Shown here piece by piece: positions 42,450-50,496 of a DNA stretch of 64,000 bases (the stretch's first letter is position 1; every line of letters starts with the position of its first letter). The position numbers and the translations under genes were made by a program. Origin of the DNA: Actinomycetes bacterium (GTDB lineage: Bacteria > Actinomycetota > Actinomycetes > S36-B12); assembly GCA_024641635.1 (NCBI GenBank), contig JAHECS010000007.1, positions 16,486-80,485 of the forward strand. Reading direction: 5' to 3'. Under the pieces are notes generated by a model. The model did no database searches and had not been told where the DNA came from. It was given only the letters and a program-made list of their open reading frames with translations.

Positions 42450-43343
42450 ATGCGCGCGACCGGTTCCCTGGGCGACGTCCTGTCGAGCGGGCGCCGTTCC
42501 TTCTCGTTCGAGCTGTTTCCGCCCAAGACCAATGAGGGCGAGCGCCTCCTGTGGCAGACGGTTCGTGAGATCGAGGCGCTGAAGCCGACCTTCGTCTCCG
42601 TCACCTATGGCGCCGGGGGGTCGACCCAGGACCGCACCGTGCGGTTGACCGGCCAGATCGCCGCCGACACGACTCTCACCCCGGTCGCCCACCTCACATG
42701 TGTGGGAGCCACGAGGGACCAGCTGCGCGACGTCGTCGGGCAGTACGCGGCCGGGGGCGTGACGACGATGCTGGCGCTCAGGGGCGATCCGCCCACCGGG
42801 CTCGGCACCGAGTGGGAGCCGCATCCCGGCGGGCTCGAGCACGCCGTCGAGCTCGTCGAGCTGATCCGCTCGCTCGGCACGTTCAGCGTGGGCGTCGCAG
42901 CCTTCCCGGAGGGTCATCCCGAGTCGTCGAGCCTCGAAGACGACGCTCGCGTGCTGGCGATGAAGCAGGCCGCGGGGGCCGAGTTCGCGGTCACCCAGCT
43001 GTTCTTCCGCGTCGAGGACTACGAGCGGCTCGTCGAGATGGCCGCTGCTGCCCGCTGCACGATGCCGATCGTGCCGGGGATCATGCCGGTGACCAACGTG
43101 TCCCAGATCGAGCGGTTCGCCGCGCTGTCCGGAGCGGTGTTCCCTGCCGACCTGGCCGAGCGCTTCCACGCCGTGTCGGATGACACCGAGGCGGTCACCG
43201 AGCTCGGCGTCGAGGTCGCGGCCGACATGTGCCAGCGACTGCTCGACGCCGGCGCACCCGGACTGCACTTCTACACGCTCAACCGCTCGCGGTCCACGAT
43301 CGAGGTGTACGAGGCCCTCGGGCTCGGCGCCACTGCCGGATAG
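42450..43343 (+). CDS. metF: methylenetetrahydrofolate reductase
   Basis: Flavoenzyme reducing 5,10-methylene-THF to 5-methyl-THF for methionine synthesis. The 297-residue TIM barrel has FELFPPKT near the start (catalytic Glu), SVTYGAGGST, HLTCVG, LALRGDPP, FPEGHPE and VPGIMPV, all in family order. ATG 42450 is chosen by the leaderless -10 spacing. It is divergent from crtE and lies 15 bases before the antiporter. Confidence 0.94.
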   Translation: MRATGSLGDVLSSGRRSFSFELFPPKTNEGERLLWQTVREIEALKPTFVSVTYGAGGSTQDRTVRLTGQIAADTTLTPVAHLTCVGATRDQLRDVVGQYAAGGVTTMLALRGDPPTGLGTEWEPHPGGLEHAVELVELIRSLGTFSVGVAAFPEGHPESSSLEDDARVLAMKQAAGAEFAVTQLFFRVEDYERLVEMAAAARCTMPIVPGIMPVTNVSQIERFAALSGAVFPADLAERFHAVSDDTEAVTELGVEVAADMCQRLLDAGAPGLHFYTLNRSRSTIEVYEALGLGATAG

Positions 43344-43358
43344 GCGCGGGGGCCTGCG

Positions 43359-44858
43359 ATGACGCTCGACGGGCTGGCCGTCGCGCTGCTCGTCGGCGCC
43401 GTCATCGTGCTGGTGTCGGTGCTGGGCGTCCGGCTCGCCGGACGGCTCGGGGTGCCTGGCCTGCTGCTCTACCTGCTGCTCGGCCTTGCCCTGAGCACCG
43501 CCTTCCCGGGCCTGCAGATGCAGAACGCCGAACTGGGCACCGTCCTCGGCTACGCCGCCCTCGTCCTCATCCTCGCCCAGGGCGGCCTCACCACGCGCGT
43601 CGACCAGCTGCGGCCGGTGCTGTGGCCGGCGATCACCCTGGCCTCGGTCGGGGTCGCGGTCAGCATCTCGATCGTCGCAGTCCCGCTCGTCGTCTTCCTC
43701 GACGTATCACTGCAGAACGCGATCATCATCGGGGCGGTGCTGGCCGCCACCGACGCCGCCGCGGTCTTCTCGGTCATGCGGCAGATGCGCATCTCGAGCC
43801 GGGTGCGGACCCTGCTCGAGGGCGAGGCGGGCTTCAACGATGCCCCGGTCGTCGTGCTCGTCGCCGTCGTCTCCAGCGGATCCTTCGGAACGACGCCGTG
43901 GTGGCAGATCCCTCTCCTGGTCATCGCGGAGCTCATCGGCGGTGCCCTGGTCGGCGTCGGTGTCGGTTATGCCGGCCGGTGGCTGCTGCCTCGACTGGCC
44001 CTCCCCGCGGTCGGGCTCTACCCGATCGCGGCGCTCGCGCTGCTGGTCGGCAGCTACGGTCTCGCCGACGTCCTGCACTCCTCGGGCTTCCTGGCCGTCT
44101 ACCTGTCCGCCGTGATCGTCGGTTCCGCCGCCCGACTGCCTCACCGCCGGTCGATCATCGGGTTCGCGGACGGGCTCGCGTGGATCGCGGAGATCGGGCT
44201 GTTCTTCATGCTGGGCGCGCTTGCCGACGTCGGCACCCTGCCCGAAGCGATCCCACTGGCGCTCCTCGTCGCTGCCATCATCCTCGTCGTCGCGCGGCCG
44301 CTGGCGGCCACCGTCTCGCTGCTGCCGTTCCGACTGCCGCGGTCGACGATCGCCTTCGCATCGATCGCCGGCCTTCGCGGCGCGGTGCCGATCGTCTTCG
44401 CCGCCATCCCCCTGGGACTCGGCGTCCCGGGTGCTCGGCTGGTTTTCGACGTGACCCTGATCGTCGTGCTCATCCTCCTGCTGGCCCAGGTGCCCCTCAT
44501 CCGTGTCGCCGGCCGGCGTCTCGGCGTGGTGAAGCCGGACGAGGCGGTCGAACTCGAAGTCGAGAGTGCTCCCTTGGACGGCATGCGAGCCCAGGTGCTG
44601 GGGGTCGAGGTGCCGGATGGCTCCGGGCTCGTCGGAACCTTCGTGACCGAGCTCGGGCTGCCGGAGGGCGCCGTCGTGGCCCTCATCGTCCGCGGGGAGC
44701 AAGCCATCGCTCCGGACGTCCATGCGCGGGTGCGGGCAGGCGACCGACTCATCCTCGTGTCGACGGAGGAGGCCCGCGCCGGAACCGAGGAGCGGATCCG
44801 GGTGGTGGCGAAGGGTGGCCGCCTTGCGCGGTGGCTCGATCGGGCCAGCGGGCGCTAG
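43359..44858 (+). CDS. CPA1-type K+/H+ (or Na+/H+) antiporter with a C-terminal RCK-like domain
   Basis: Membrane cation/proton exchanger of 499 residues. About twelve helices occupy residues 5-395, with the CPA1 motifs AATDAAAVFS and GEAGFNDAPVV (the ND ion-binding pair) and LRGAVPIVFA. A cytoplasmic TrkA-C/RCK_C-like domain follows (about 410-480: GVEVPDGSGLVG, LIVRGEQAIAPD, AGDRLILVS). This layout matches NhaP2-type K+/H+ antiporters, so I favour K+. It ends at a CTAG shared with the convergent DUF1566 gene. Confidence 0.88.
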   Translation: MTLDGLAVALLVGAVIVLVSVLGVRLAGRLGVPGLLLYLLLGLALSTAFPGLQMQNAELGTVLGYAALVLILAQGGLTTRVDQLRPVLWPAITLASVGVAVSISIVAVPLVVFLDVSLQNAIIIGAVLAATDAAAVFSVMRQMRISSRVRTLLEGEAGFNDAPVVVLVAVVSSGSFGTTPWWQIPLLVIAELIGGALVGVGVGYAGRWLLPRLALPAVGLYPIAALALLVGSYGLADVLHSSGFLAVYLSAVIVGSAARLPHRRSIIGFADGLAWIAEIGLFFMLGALADVGTLPEAIPLALLVAAIILVVARPLAATVSLLPFRLPRSTIAFASIAGLRGAVPIVFAAIPLGLGVPGARLVFDVTLIVVLILLLAQVPLIRVAGRRLGVVKPDEAVELEVESAPLDGMRAQVLGVEVPDGSGLVGTFVTELGLPEGAVVALIVRGEQAIAPDVHARVRAGDRLILVSTEEARAGTEERIRVVAKGGRLARWLDRASGR

Positions 44859-45562
44859 AAGGCCCGGATCGGACGCACGTAGTTCGCGTACGACTTGTCC
44901 GAGGGGGCGGGGGTGTAGTCGGCGTAGAAGTCCTGGATCCATGACGTGGTCGGACTTTCCTCCGAGGAGCTCCAGTAGCCGTGCAGCTGGAAGCCCGAGC
45001 TGACCTTCTGGCGGAGGAACAACGCTCTCAGCTCGTCCCGCGAAGGCAGGTACCAGTCCGACTTCCCGCCCCCTCGGTAGGCGCTGACCACGACGGCCGC
45101 GTCGGTGGTGCACGCTCCGAGCATGGCGGCGGTGTTCGCCTTTCCCGCTCCGAGGCCGGTGGCCTGGGTGCCGGGAACCGACTGATCGACCGTGGAGCAC
45201 CAGATCACGTTCGGATCCCCGGCGGCGAGCCATGCCGGCGGGGCCACCTCGAGGTACCGACCCCAGGCCTGCTTGGTGCGGGCTGCGTAGAAGACCTTGC
45301 CACGCCCGGGCCCGACGTCGCCGACCACGCACGAGCCTCCGCGGGCGCACGGCTTGCGATCGATTCGCTCGCTTCGGCGACAGCTGCCGTTCCGGGAGTA
45401 GCGGGCGAAGCCGGTGGTCTTCTTCACGCACTTGACCTTCGCCGTCTGCGCCGGTGCAGGAACAGACGCGCTCGCACCGGTGGGCAGCAGGGCGACGCCG
45501 GACGCGACCAGCGCGAGCGCGACGGCTGCGGACACGAAGGTTCGGGAGCCGAAACGTGCCAT
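44855..45562 (-). CDS. secreted DUF1566 (Lcl-like) domain protein
   Basis: A 235-residue exported protein with a signal peptide (cleavage near SASV, about residue 33). It has several Cys (CVKK, CRRS, PCARGGSCVVGD, WCST, GACT) likely in disulfides, and a C-terminal DUF1566-like domain: GKSDWYLPSRDELRALF, GYWSSSEE, and VRPIRAF at the end. The WYLPSRDEL and YWSSSE elements are the family hallmarks. Function is unknown; some relatives bind glycans or mediate adhesion. AGAGGCGG precedes ATG 45562. Confidence 0.78.
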   Translation of the reverse strand: MARFGSRTFVSAAVALALVASGVALLPTGASASVPAPAQTAKVKCVKKTTGFARYSRNGSCRRSERIDRKPCARGGSCVVGDVGPGRGKVFYAARTKQAWGRYLEVAPPAWLAAGDPNVIWCSTVDQSVPGTQATGLGAGKANTAAMLGACTTDAAVVVSAYRGGGKSDWYLPSRDELRALFLRQKVSSGFQLHGYWSSSEESPTTSWIQDFYADYTPAPSDKSYANYVRPIRAF

Positions 45563-45631
45563 GACGCCGCCTCTCTGAGCGGTCGAAAGACCTGCCAGAG
45601 GCTACCGCGGTTGGTCGTGCCCGGATAGGTG

Positions 45632-47119
45632 TCAGCCGCTGACGAGTCCCGCGACGATCTCGGCCCCCATTCCGACCAAGGGGAGTCCGCCCCCGGGGTG
45701 GGCCGAGCCGCCAACCAGGAACAGGCCGGGGATGGGCGACCGGTTGGCCGGGCGCTGGAAGGCCGCTCGTGCGCCGTTGCTCGACGAACCGTAGATGGAG
45801 CCGCCGGGCGCCCGGGTCGACCGCTCGAGGTCGGCGGGACTGCGGAGCTCGCGCCAGAGGATCCGGCTGCGGATGTCGGGGCCGCGCTCTGCCAGCCGGG
45901 CCAGCAGATGGTCGGCGTAGGCCTCGGCCCGGCCCGGCGCGTCCCAGTCCACCGTGGCTCCGGAGCCGTCCCCGTTGCGGGGCGTGTTCACGAGGACGAA
46001 CCAGGCCTCGCTGTCATCGTCCGGCCTCATGGCCGAGTCGTCCGGCACGCATGCGTAGATGGCCGGATCGTCGGCGGGATGGGGACGGCGGCCGAAGATC
46101 GCGTCGAACTCGCCGTCGTAGTCGGCCGGGAACCACACGTTGTGGTGCCGGATCCCGGGAGTACGGCCCCGCAGCGCAAGGAGGATGACGAATCCGGACA
46201 GGGCCGGCGCTGCCTTGGCCAGCCCTCGGGCCACCGTGCGCGCCCGTGGGTCGTCGACAAGGTCGGTGTAGAGATGGTGGGCGTCGGCGTTGGCGACCAC
46301 GATGTCGGCCGCAACGGTCTCCCCGTCGACGAGCTGCACGCCGCACGCGCGGCCATCCCGGATCAGCACCTTCTCGACGTCGCAGCCGAGCCGGATGGTC
46401 ACGCCACGCTCCTCGCAGCGCTGCGCGAGCGCGTCGGCCAGCGAGCCGAGCCCGCCGCCGAGGTGCCAGGCTCCGAACGTCTGCTCCATGTACGGGATGG
46501 TGGCGAAGACGGCCGGGGCCTTCCGCGGGTCCGACCCCGAGTAGGTGGCGTAGCGGTCGAGGACCTGTCGCAGGCGCCAGTCGGCGAGGTACTCCCGCCC
46601 GAGGTCCCGAAGTGACGTCATCGGCGCGACGGTGCGGATGTCGGACACGTTGGCCAGGCCCATGAGGGTGCGCCAGCCGTCCAGCGGCGACTGCAGGAAC
46701 GGCTCCCGCGTGATCCGCCACATCCGACCGCCCCGGTCGATAAGGCGCCTCCAGTCATCCTCCGCCGTGCCCCCGAACGCGTCGCCGAAGGCCCGGGCGG
46801 CTCGCGCAGCATCCACGCCGGGCACGGTGACCGAGGTGCCGTCCGCGAAGTGGTAGCCGAAGGCCGGTTCCACCGGCTGGAGGTCGACGGCTTCCTCGAG
46901 TGCCCCACCGGTCTTGAGGAACAGGTCCCGGTACACCGCCGGCAGCGTGAACAGGCTCGGACCGGTGTCGAAGGCGAAGCCGTCCCGGCGATAGGTCGCC
47001 AGCTTCCCGCCGTACGTGGCCGACTGCTCGAGCACCGTGACGCGGTGCCGGCGAACGGCGAGGCGGGCTGCGACGGCCATGCCGCCGACTCCCGCCCCGA
47101 TGACGACGACGTCGGTCAT
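45632..47119 (-). CDS. CrtI-family carotenoid desaturase, second copy (CrtD-like)
   Basis: FAD-dependent carotenoid desaturase/oxygenase-family enzyme of 495 residues. The dinucleotide site VVVIGAGVGGMAVAARL is at the N-terminus, DTGPSLFTLP follows near residue 53, then FATIPYMEQTFGAWHLGGGLGSL, and the C-terminal GGSAHPGGGLPLVGMGAE segment. Because it is coupled to a glycosyltransferase and a CruF-like hydratase, I infer 3',4'-desaturation of a hydroxylated end group (CrtD role) and not phytoene desaturation. ATG 47119 overlaps the preceding stop (ATGA). Confidence 0.85.
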   Translation of the reverse strand: MTDVVVIGAGVGGMAVAARLAVRRHRVTVLEQSATYGGKLATYRRDGFAFDTGPSLFTLPAVYRDLFLKTGGALEEAVDLQPVEPAFGYHFADGTSVTVPGVDAARAARAFGDAFGGTAEDDWRRLIDRGGRMWRITREPFLQSPLDGWRTLMGLANVSDIRTVAPMTSLRDLGREYLADWRLRQVLDRYATYSGSDPRKAPAVFATIPYMEQTFGAWHLGGGLGSLADALAQRCEERGVTIRLGCDVEKVLIRDGRACGVQLVDGETVAADIVVANADAHHLYTDLVDDPRARTVARGLAKAAPALSGFVILLALRGRTPGIRHHNVWFPADYDGEFDAIFGRRPHPADDPAIYACVPDDSAMRPDDDSEAWFVLVNTPRNGDGSGATVDWDAPGRAEAYADHLLARLAERGPDIRSRILWRELRSPADLERSTRAPGGSIYGSSSNGARAAFQRPANRSPIPGLFLVGGSAHPGGGLPLVGMGAEIVAGLVSG

Positions 47120-48273
47120 CCGGCCCCGTCCGAGACCCCGGTGGCGATGACCACCGGCCGGCCCTTCCACGTGTTCGTGCCCGCCAGGTGGCGGCGCCAC
47201 GACACCGCCGTGAGGGCGGCGAAGGCGAGGACGGAGGCAGGGTGGGCCAGGGAATCCGGCAGCACGCGCTCCCCGGTCCGGCGGGCCACCACGGCGCGGC
47301 TGGCGGCGCCCGCCGCGTACCCGATCGCGCCGATGGCCCGGGTCCGCGCGGTGGGGGCGGCCAACGCGGCCGCAGCGGGGACGACGAAGGCGGTCACCAG
47401 CAGGGCGGTGACCGCCACCGATCCCGCGGGTCCGTTGAAGGCCGCCCACAGGGACTTGGCGTAGCCATCGAGGACCGCGGTGGTTCCGTCGTACATGCGG
47501 CACGACGCGAGGTGCGATCCGTCCGCGGTGGCGGTTCGGAGGCCGGCGCGCTTGAAGGCGCGCATGAGGGCGACGTCCTCGATGACCTCGTCACGGACGG
47601 CGGCGTGACCCTCGACGGCGGCGTACGCGCCCGCGTCGAGCACGAGGAACTGTCCGTTGGCCGCGGACAGGGACGGCCGGGTAGACGTCTCCGCCCACCG
47701 CAGGGGCACCGTCGCGATCCAGGACCAGGTGACGAGCGGCTGAACCAGGCGCTCGAGCCACGTGTCGGCGACCTGGAAGGGGTACGGCGCGACCATGGCG
47801 AACCCGTGGTCGCGGAGCGTGGTGACGACGGAATGGATCGCCGCTGGCTCCAGGGAGACGTCGGCATCGACGAAGACCAGGACGGTCCCGCTGGCGTCCT
47901 GCGCCAGCCTGGCGCAGGCCCACGGTTTGCCGAGCCACCCCTGTGGCGGCTGCTCGTTCGGGGCGCTGACGAGGCGGAGGCGGTCGTCGTCCTGGGCGAT
48001 CCGCGCGACGATCGACGCGGTGCCGTCGGTCGAGCCGTCGTCCAGAACGAGGACGGTGAGCCGGGGTACTCCGGTCTGGGCGAGGACGGACCGAACCGTC
48101 CGCTCGATGTGCGCCTCCTCGTCCCTCGCCGGGATGAGCACCGCCACCGGCTCCTCGACGTCCGCGGCGGACGGGAGAGGCGCCCTCAGCCTTCGCAGGT
48201 TGATCGCCGTGTGCGCGGCGATCGCGCAGGCGAGGACCGTCCCCCCCGTGACCAGGGCACGACCGGTCACCAT
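47116..48273 (-). CDS. GT2 glycosyltransferase, probably carotenoid (CruG/CrtQ-like)
   Basis: A 385-residue membrane-bound family-2 glycosyltransferase. An N-terminal helix (about 5-22) is followed by the GT-A domain with LIPARDEEAHIERTV, DDGSTDGT, the metal-binding DADV and the acceptor-side EVIEDVALMRAFKRAG. Three or four C-terminal helices complete the usual CruG/CrtQ/HpnB topology. Its position between cruF and a crtI-like gene suggests sugar transfer to the tertiary hydroxyl made by CruF. The start is ATG 48273 or GTG 48270 (GTGA overlap). Confidence 0.83.
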   Translation of the reverse strand: MVTGRALVTGGTVLACAIAAHTAINLRRLRAPLPSAADVEEPVAVLIPARDEEAHIERTVRSVLAQTGVPRLTVLVLDDGSTDGTASIVARIAQDDDRLRLVSAPNEQPPQGWLGKPWACARLAQDASGTVLVFVDADVSLEPAAIHSVVTTLRDHGFAMVAPYPFQVADTWLERLVQPLVTWSWIATVPLRWAETSTRPSLSAANGQFLVLDAGAYAAVEGHAAVRDEVIEDVALMRAFKRAGLRTATADGSHLASCRMYDGTTAVLDGYAKSLWAAFNGPAGSVAVTALLVTAFVVPAAAALAAPTARTRAIGAIGYAAGAASRAVVARRTGERVLPDSLAHPASVLAFAALTAVSWRRHLAGTNTWKGRPVVIATGVSDGAG

Positions 48274-49067
48274 TGCGGCTGGCTCCACAGCCGCCACAGG
48301 TACGGAACCACCACGGCACCCATGCAGGCGAGGCCCCACAGCGCGACGCCGGGACGTCCGAAGAACGCGAGGTTCGCCAGGACGCTCGAGGCGAACACCC
48401 ACGTGAGGAGGGTGGTCGGTACGGCATCGGCGGCGATCTTGCGCGGGAGGAGCCCGAGCAGCCACATGAGCACGATGGACGCGAGCAGCCAGCCCAGGAA
48501 GTTCTGGAGGGGGATGTCGTCGATCCCGGGGAGGCTCCAGCCGAGATCCTGCCAGGACCAGTAGCCCTCGCCGACCATCTGCGGGTCCAGGAACAGGTCC
48601 CACGAGGCCAGCAGCCAGCCGCCGACGAGTGCGACGCCGATGGTGGTCGAGGACAGGCGTTGGGCCGCGAGCAGGCACGGGTACGCCATCATCGACCAGG
48701 CGAGGGGGATCACCAGCGGCACGCCGGCGAGGGCGAAGCCGAGATCGCCGGAGTACTCGTAGGTGCCGAACGGGAACGACGTCGCCAGTCCGAGTCTCTC
48801 GACCCCCCAGCCGAACGCGAGCGTGAGGCCGAGGTAGCCGGCGGCCCAGGCCACCCCTCGATTGAGCACGGCGTGGCTGGCGCTGGCCAGGAAGAAGGTG
48901 ACGACGGTGAGGATGCTCAGGGTGACCCGCGCGCTGCCGCTGGCGAGCACCCAGACGATCTGTCCGAGGATGGTCGCGACGGCGAAGGCCCACGGCAGGT
49001 ACGTGATCCAGCCCGATGGACCGCCGCCTCGATCCGAGTGCGGACCGGAGTAGACCCGAACGCTCAC
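48267..49067 (-). CDS. cruF: CruF-like carotenoid 1,2-hydratase (DUF422)
   Basis: Integral membrane protein of 266 residues with seven or eight helices. It has the family hallmarks FPFGTYEYS (near residue 92), VPLVIPLAWSMMAYP and the metal-site-like SWDLFLDPQMVGEGYWSW. CruF adds water across the terminal psi-end double bond, giving a 1-hydroxyl group that is then desaturated and glycosylated. It is the first gene of the second carotenoid operon. GTG 49067 is fixed by TAGACT 7 bases upstream. Confidence 0.85.
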   Translation of the reverse strand: MSVRVYSGPHSDRGGGPSGWITYLPWAFAVATILGQIVWVLASGSARVTLSILTVVTFFLASASHAVLNRGVAWAAGYLGLTLAFGWGVERLGLATSFPFGTYEYSGDLGFALAGVPLVIPLAWSMMAYPCLLAAQRLSSTTIGVALVGGWLLASWDLFLDPQMVGEGYWSWQDLGWSLPGIDDIPLQNFLGWLLASIVLMWLLGLLPRKIAADAVPTTLLTWVFASSVLANLAFFGRPGVALWGLACMGAVVVPYLWRLWSQPQW

Positions 49068-49074
49068 GCCGTCG

Positions 49075-49084
49075 AGTCTAGGGT
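49075..49084. promoter_or_regulatory. overlapping divergent -10 boxes between cruF and an SRPBCC gene
   Basis: In AGTCTAGGGT the minus strand reads TAGACT (49075-49080), 7 bases before GTG 49067, while the plus strand reads TAGGGT (49079-49084), 7 bases before ATG 49092. The two boxes share the bases TA, and only 24 bases separate the two start codons. This looks like a two-way leaderless promoter in which only one polymerase can bind at a time. Confidence 0.6.
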
Positions 49085-49091
49085 TGCCGTC

Positions 49092-49586
49092 ATGGGCGCC
49101 CGAGCGGACATCGTCGACACCGGCTCCAGATGGGCGCGCGCGGCCGCCATCGTCATCGACGCGCCTTCGGCCGTCATCTTCGACGTGCTGGCCGACCCAC
49201 GCCAGCACCACGAGTTCGACGGCTCGGACACCGTGCAGAGACTGGTGTCCGGGCCTGAGCGGCTGGACATGGGTGCCCACTTCGGCATGGACATGCGGAT
49301 CAAGGTCCCGTACCGGACCGACAACACGGTGGTCGAGTTCGAGGAGGGTCGCCGGATCGCCTGGTGCCACGCCAACCGGCACCGGTGGAGGTACGAGCTC
49401 GAGCCGCTGGCCGACGGCAGCACGCGCGTGACCGAGACGTTCGACGGCCGCACGGCCCTCTTCCCGCCCTCGCTCCTGCTGATCAACGCGTACAACAACA
49501 ACCAGAAGGCTGTTGCGAAGACCCTCGTGCGTCTCAAGGAGCACGTCGAGGCGGGGCAGACCGGTCGTCAGGGGGACAGGCCATGA
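49092..49586 (+). CDS. SRPBCC family protein
   Basis: A 164-residue START/SRPBCC-fold protein: AAAIVIDAPSAVIFDVLADPRQHHEFDGSD opens the fold, WRYELEPLADGSTRVTETFDG forms the central sheet, and a long C-terminal helix follows (about 125-150). It is a likely ligand carrier or cyclase-like protein; the ligand is unknown. It is divergent from cruF through the overlapping promoter and ATGA-coupled to the monooxygenase-like gene downstream. Confidence 0.82.
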   Translation: MGARADIVDTGSRWARAAAIVIDAPSAVIFDVLADPRQHHEFDGSDTVQRLVSGPERLDMGAHFGMDMRIKVPYRTDNTVVEFEEGRRIAWCHANRHRWRYELEPLADGSTRVTETFDGRTALFPPSLLLINAYNNNQKAVAKTLVRLKEHVEAGQTGRQGDRP

Positions 49587-49888
49587 CCGTGGCGGTCATC
49601 TTCACCTCACGCCTGGCGATCGCGCACGACGACGACTACGAAGAGATGTCGCGGAGGATGGCCGAGCTCGTCCGCGAGCAGCCCGGCTTCGTCAGCCAGG
49701 TGAGCGTTCGCGACCCGCACACGCGGATCGGGATCACGGTGGCGTACTTCGAGGACGAGGACTCGGTTCGTGCCTGGAAGGGCCACGGCGAGCACGTTCA
49801 GGCCCAGCGGCGCGGCATCGAGGAGTTCTACTCCGAGTACCACGTCACCGTGGCCCAGGTGACCCGTGAGTACGACGGGCCGCGCTGA
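49583..49888 (+). CDS. antibiotic biosynthesis monooxygenase (ABM)-type small protein
   Basis: A 101-residue dimeric alpha+beta barrel protein: VAVIFTSRLAIAHDDDYEEMSRRMAELVREQPGF is the classic ABM opening, with IGITVAYFEDEDSVRAWKGHGEH and YHVTVAQV following. Family members oxidise aromatic compounds, degrade haem or quench reactive species; no haem-ligand motif is seen, so specificity is open. Coupled to the upstream SRPBCC gene (ATGA). Confidence 0.83.
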   Translation: MTVAVIFTSRLAIAHDDDYEEMSRRMAELVREQPGFVSQVSVRDPHTRIGITVAYFEDEDSVRAWKGHGEHVQAQRRGIEEFYSEYHVTVAQVTREYDGPR

Positions 49889-49988
49889 TGGACTGTCGCT
49901 CGCCCGCCGCTCCCGGCTTCATCGCCCTGCCGTACGCCCGAGCCGTTTCCGTGTCCGTCATCCCGTCCGCGTCTCCTGAGGAGGAAGC

Positions 49989-50462
49989 ATGAAGGGCATC
50001 TCCACGTTCCTGTGGTTCGACGATCGGGCGTTGGAGGCCGCTCGGTTCTACGTGTCGGTCTTCCCCGAGTCGCGGATCATCGACAGCGGCCAGTTCGAGG
50101 ATGCTCGCCCGGGCAAGGAGCAGTCCGTCACGACCGTCTCGTTCGAGCTCTCTGGCCGGCCCTTCACGGCGATCAACGGGGGGCCCGTGTTCGCCTTCAC
50201 GCCCGCCATCTCCTTCGTGATCGCGTGCGAGGACCAGGCCGAGGTCGACTACTACTGGGGACAGCTGTGCGACGGCGGCCAGGAGAGCAGGTGCGGCTGG
50301 CTGGTGGACCGGTTCGGCGTGAGCTGGCAGGTGGTGCCGACCGCTCTGTACGAGCTGCTGGCGGGGGACGACCCGGACGGGGTGTCGAGGGCGACGGAGG
50401 CGATGCTCCAGATGGCGAAGCTGGACATCGCGACGATGCAGGCCGCGTACGACGGCCGGTGA
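49989..50462 (+). CDS. VOC-superfamily protein (PhnB / 3-demethylubiquinone methyltransferase-like)
   Basis: A 157-residue protein of the glyoxalase/VOC fold, PhnB subgroup: STFLWFDDRALEAARFYVSVFPESRI, FTAINGGPVFAFTPAISFVI and CGWLVDRFGVSWQVVP are characteristic. These proteins are of unknown activity despite the methyltransferase label often used. AGGAGGA lies 5 bases before ATG 49989. The 100-base gap upstream shows no clear promoter. Confidence 0.85.
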   Translation: MKGISTFLWFDDRALEAARFYVSVFPESRIIDSGQFEDARPGKEQSVTTVSFELSGRPFTAINGGPVFAFTPAISFVIACEDQAEVDYYWGQLCDGGQESRCGWLVDRFGVSWQVVPTALYELLAGDDPDGVSRATEAMLQMAKLDIATMQAAYDGR

Positions 50463-50496
50463 ATCCGGAGTCCGTGTCGAGCCGACCCGACGAGGC

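Noticed and set aside
45632-47119. Second phytoene desaturase doing the same step as CrtI
   Set aside because: It is coupled to a CruF-like hydratase and a glycosyltransferase and not to crtE/crtB, so a later desaturation step is more likely. This remains inference.
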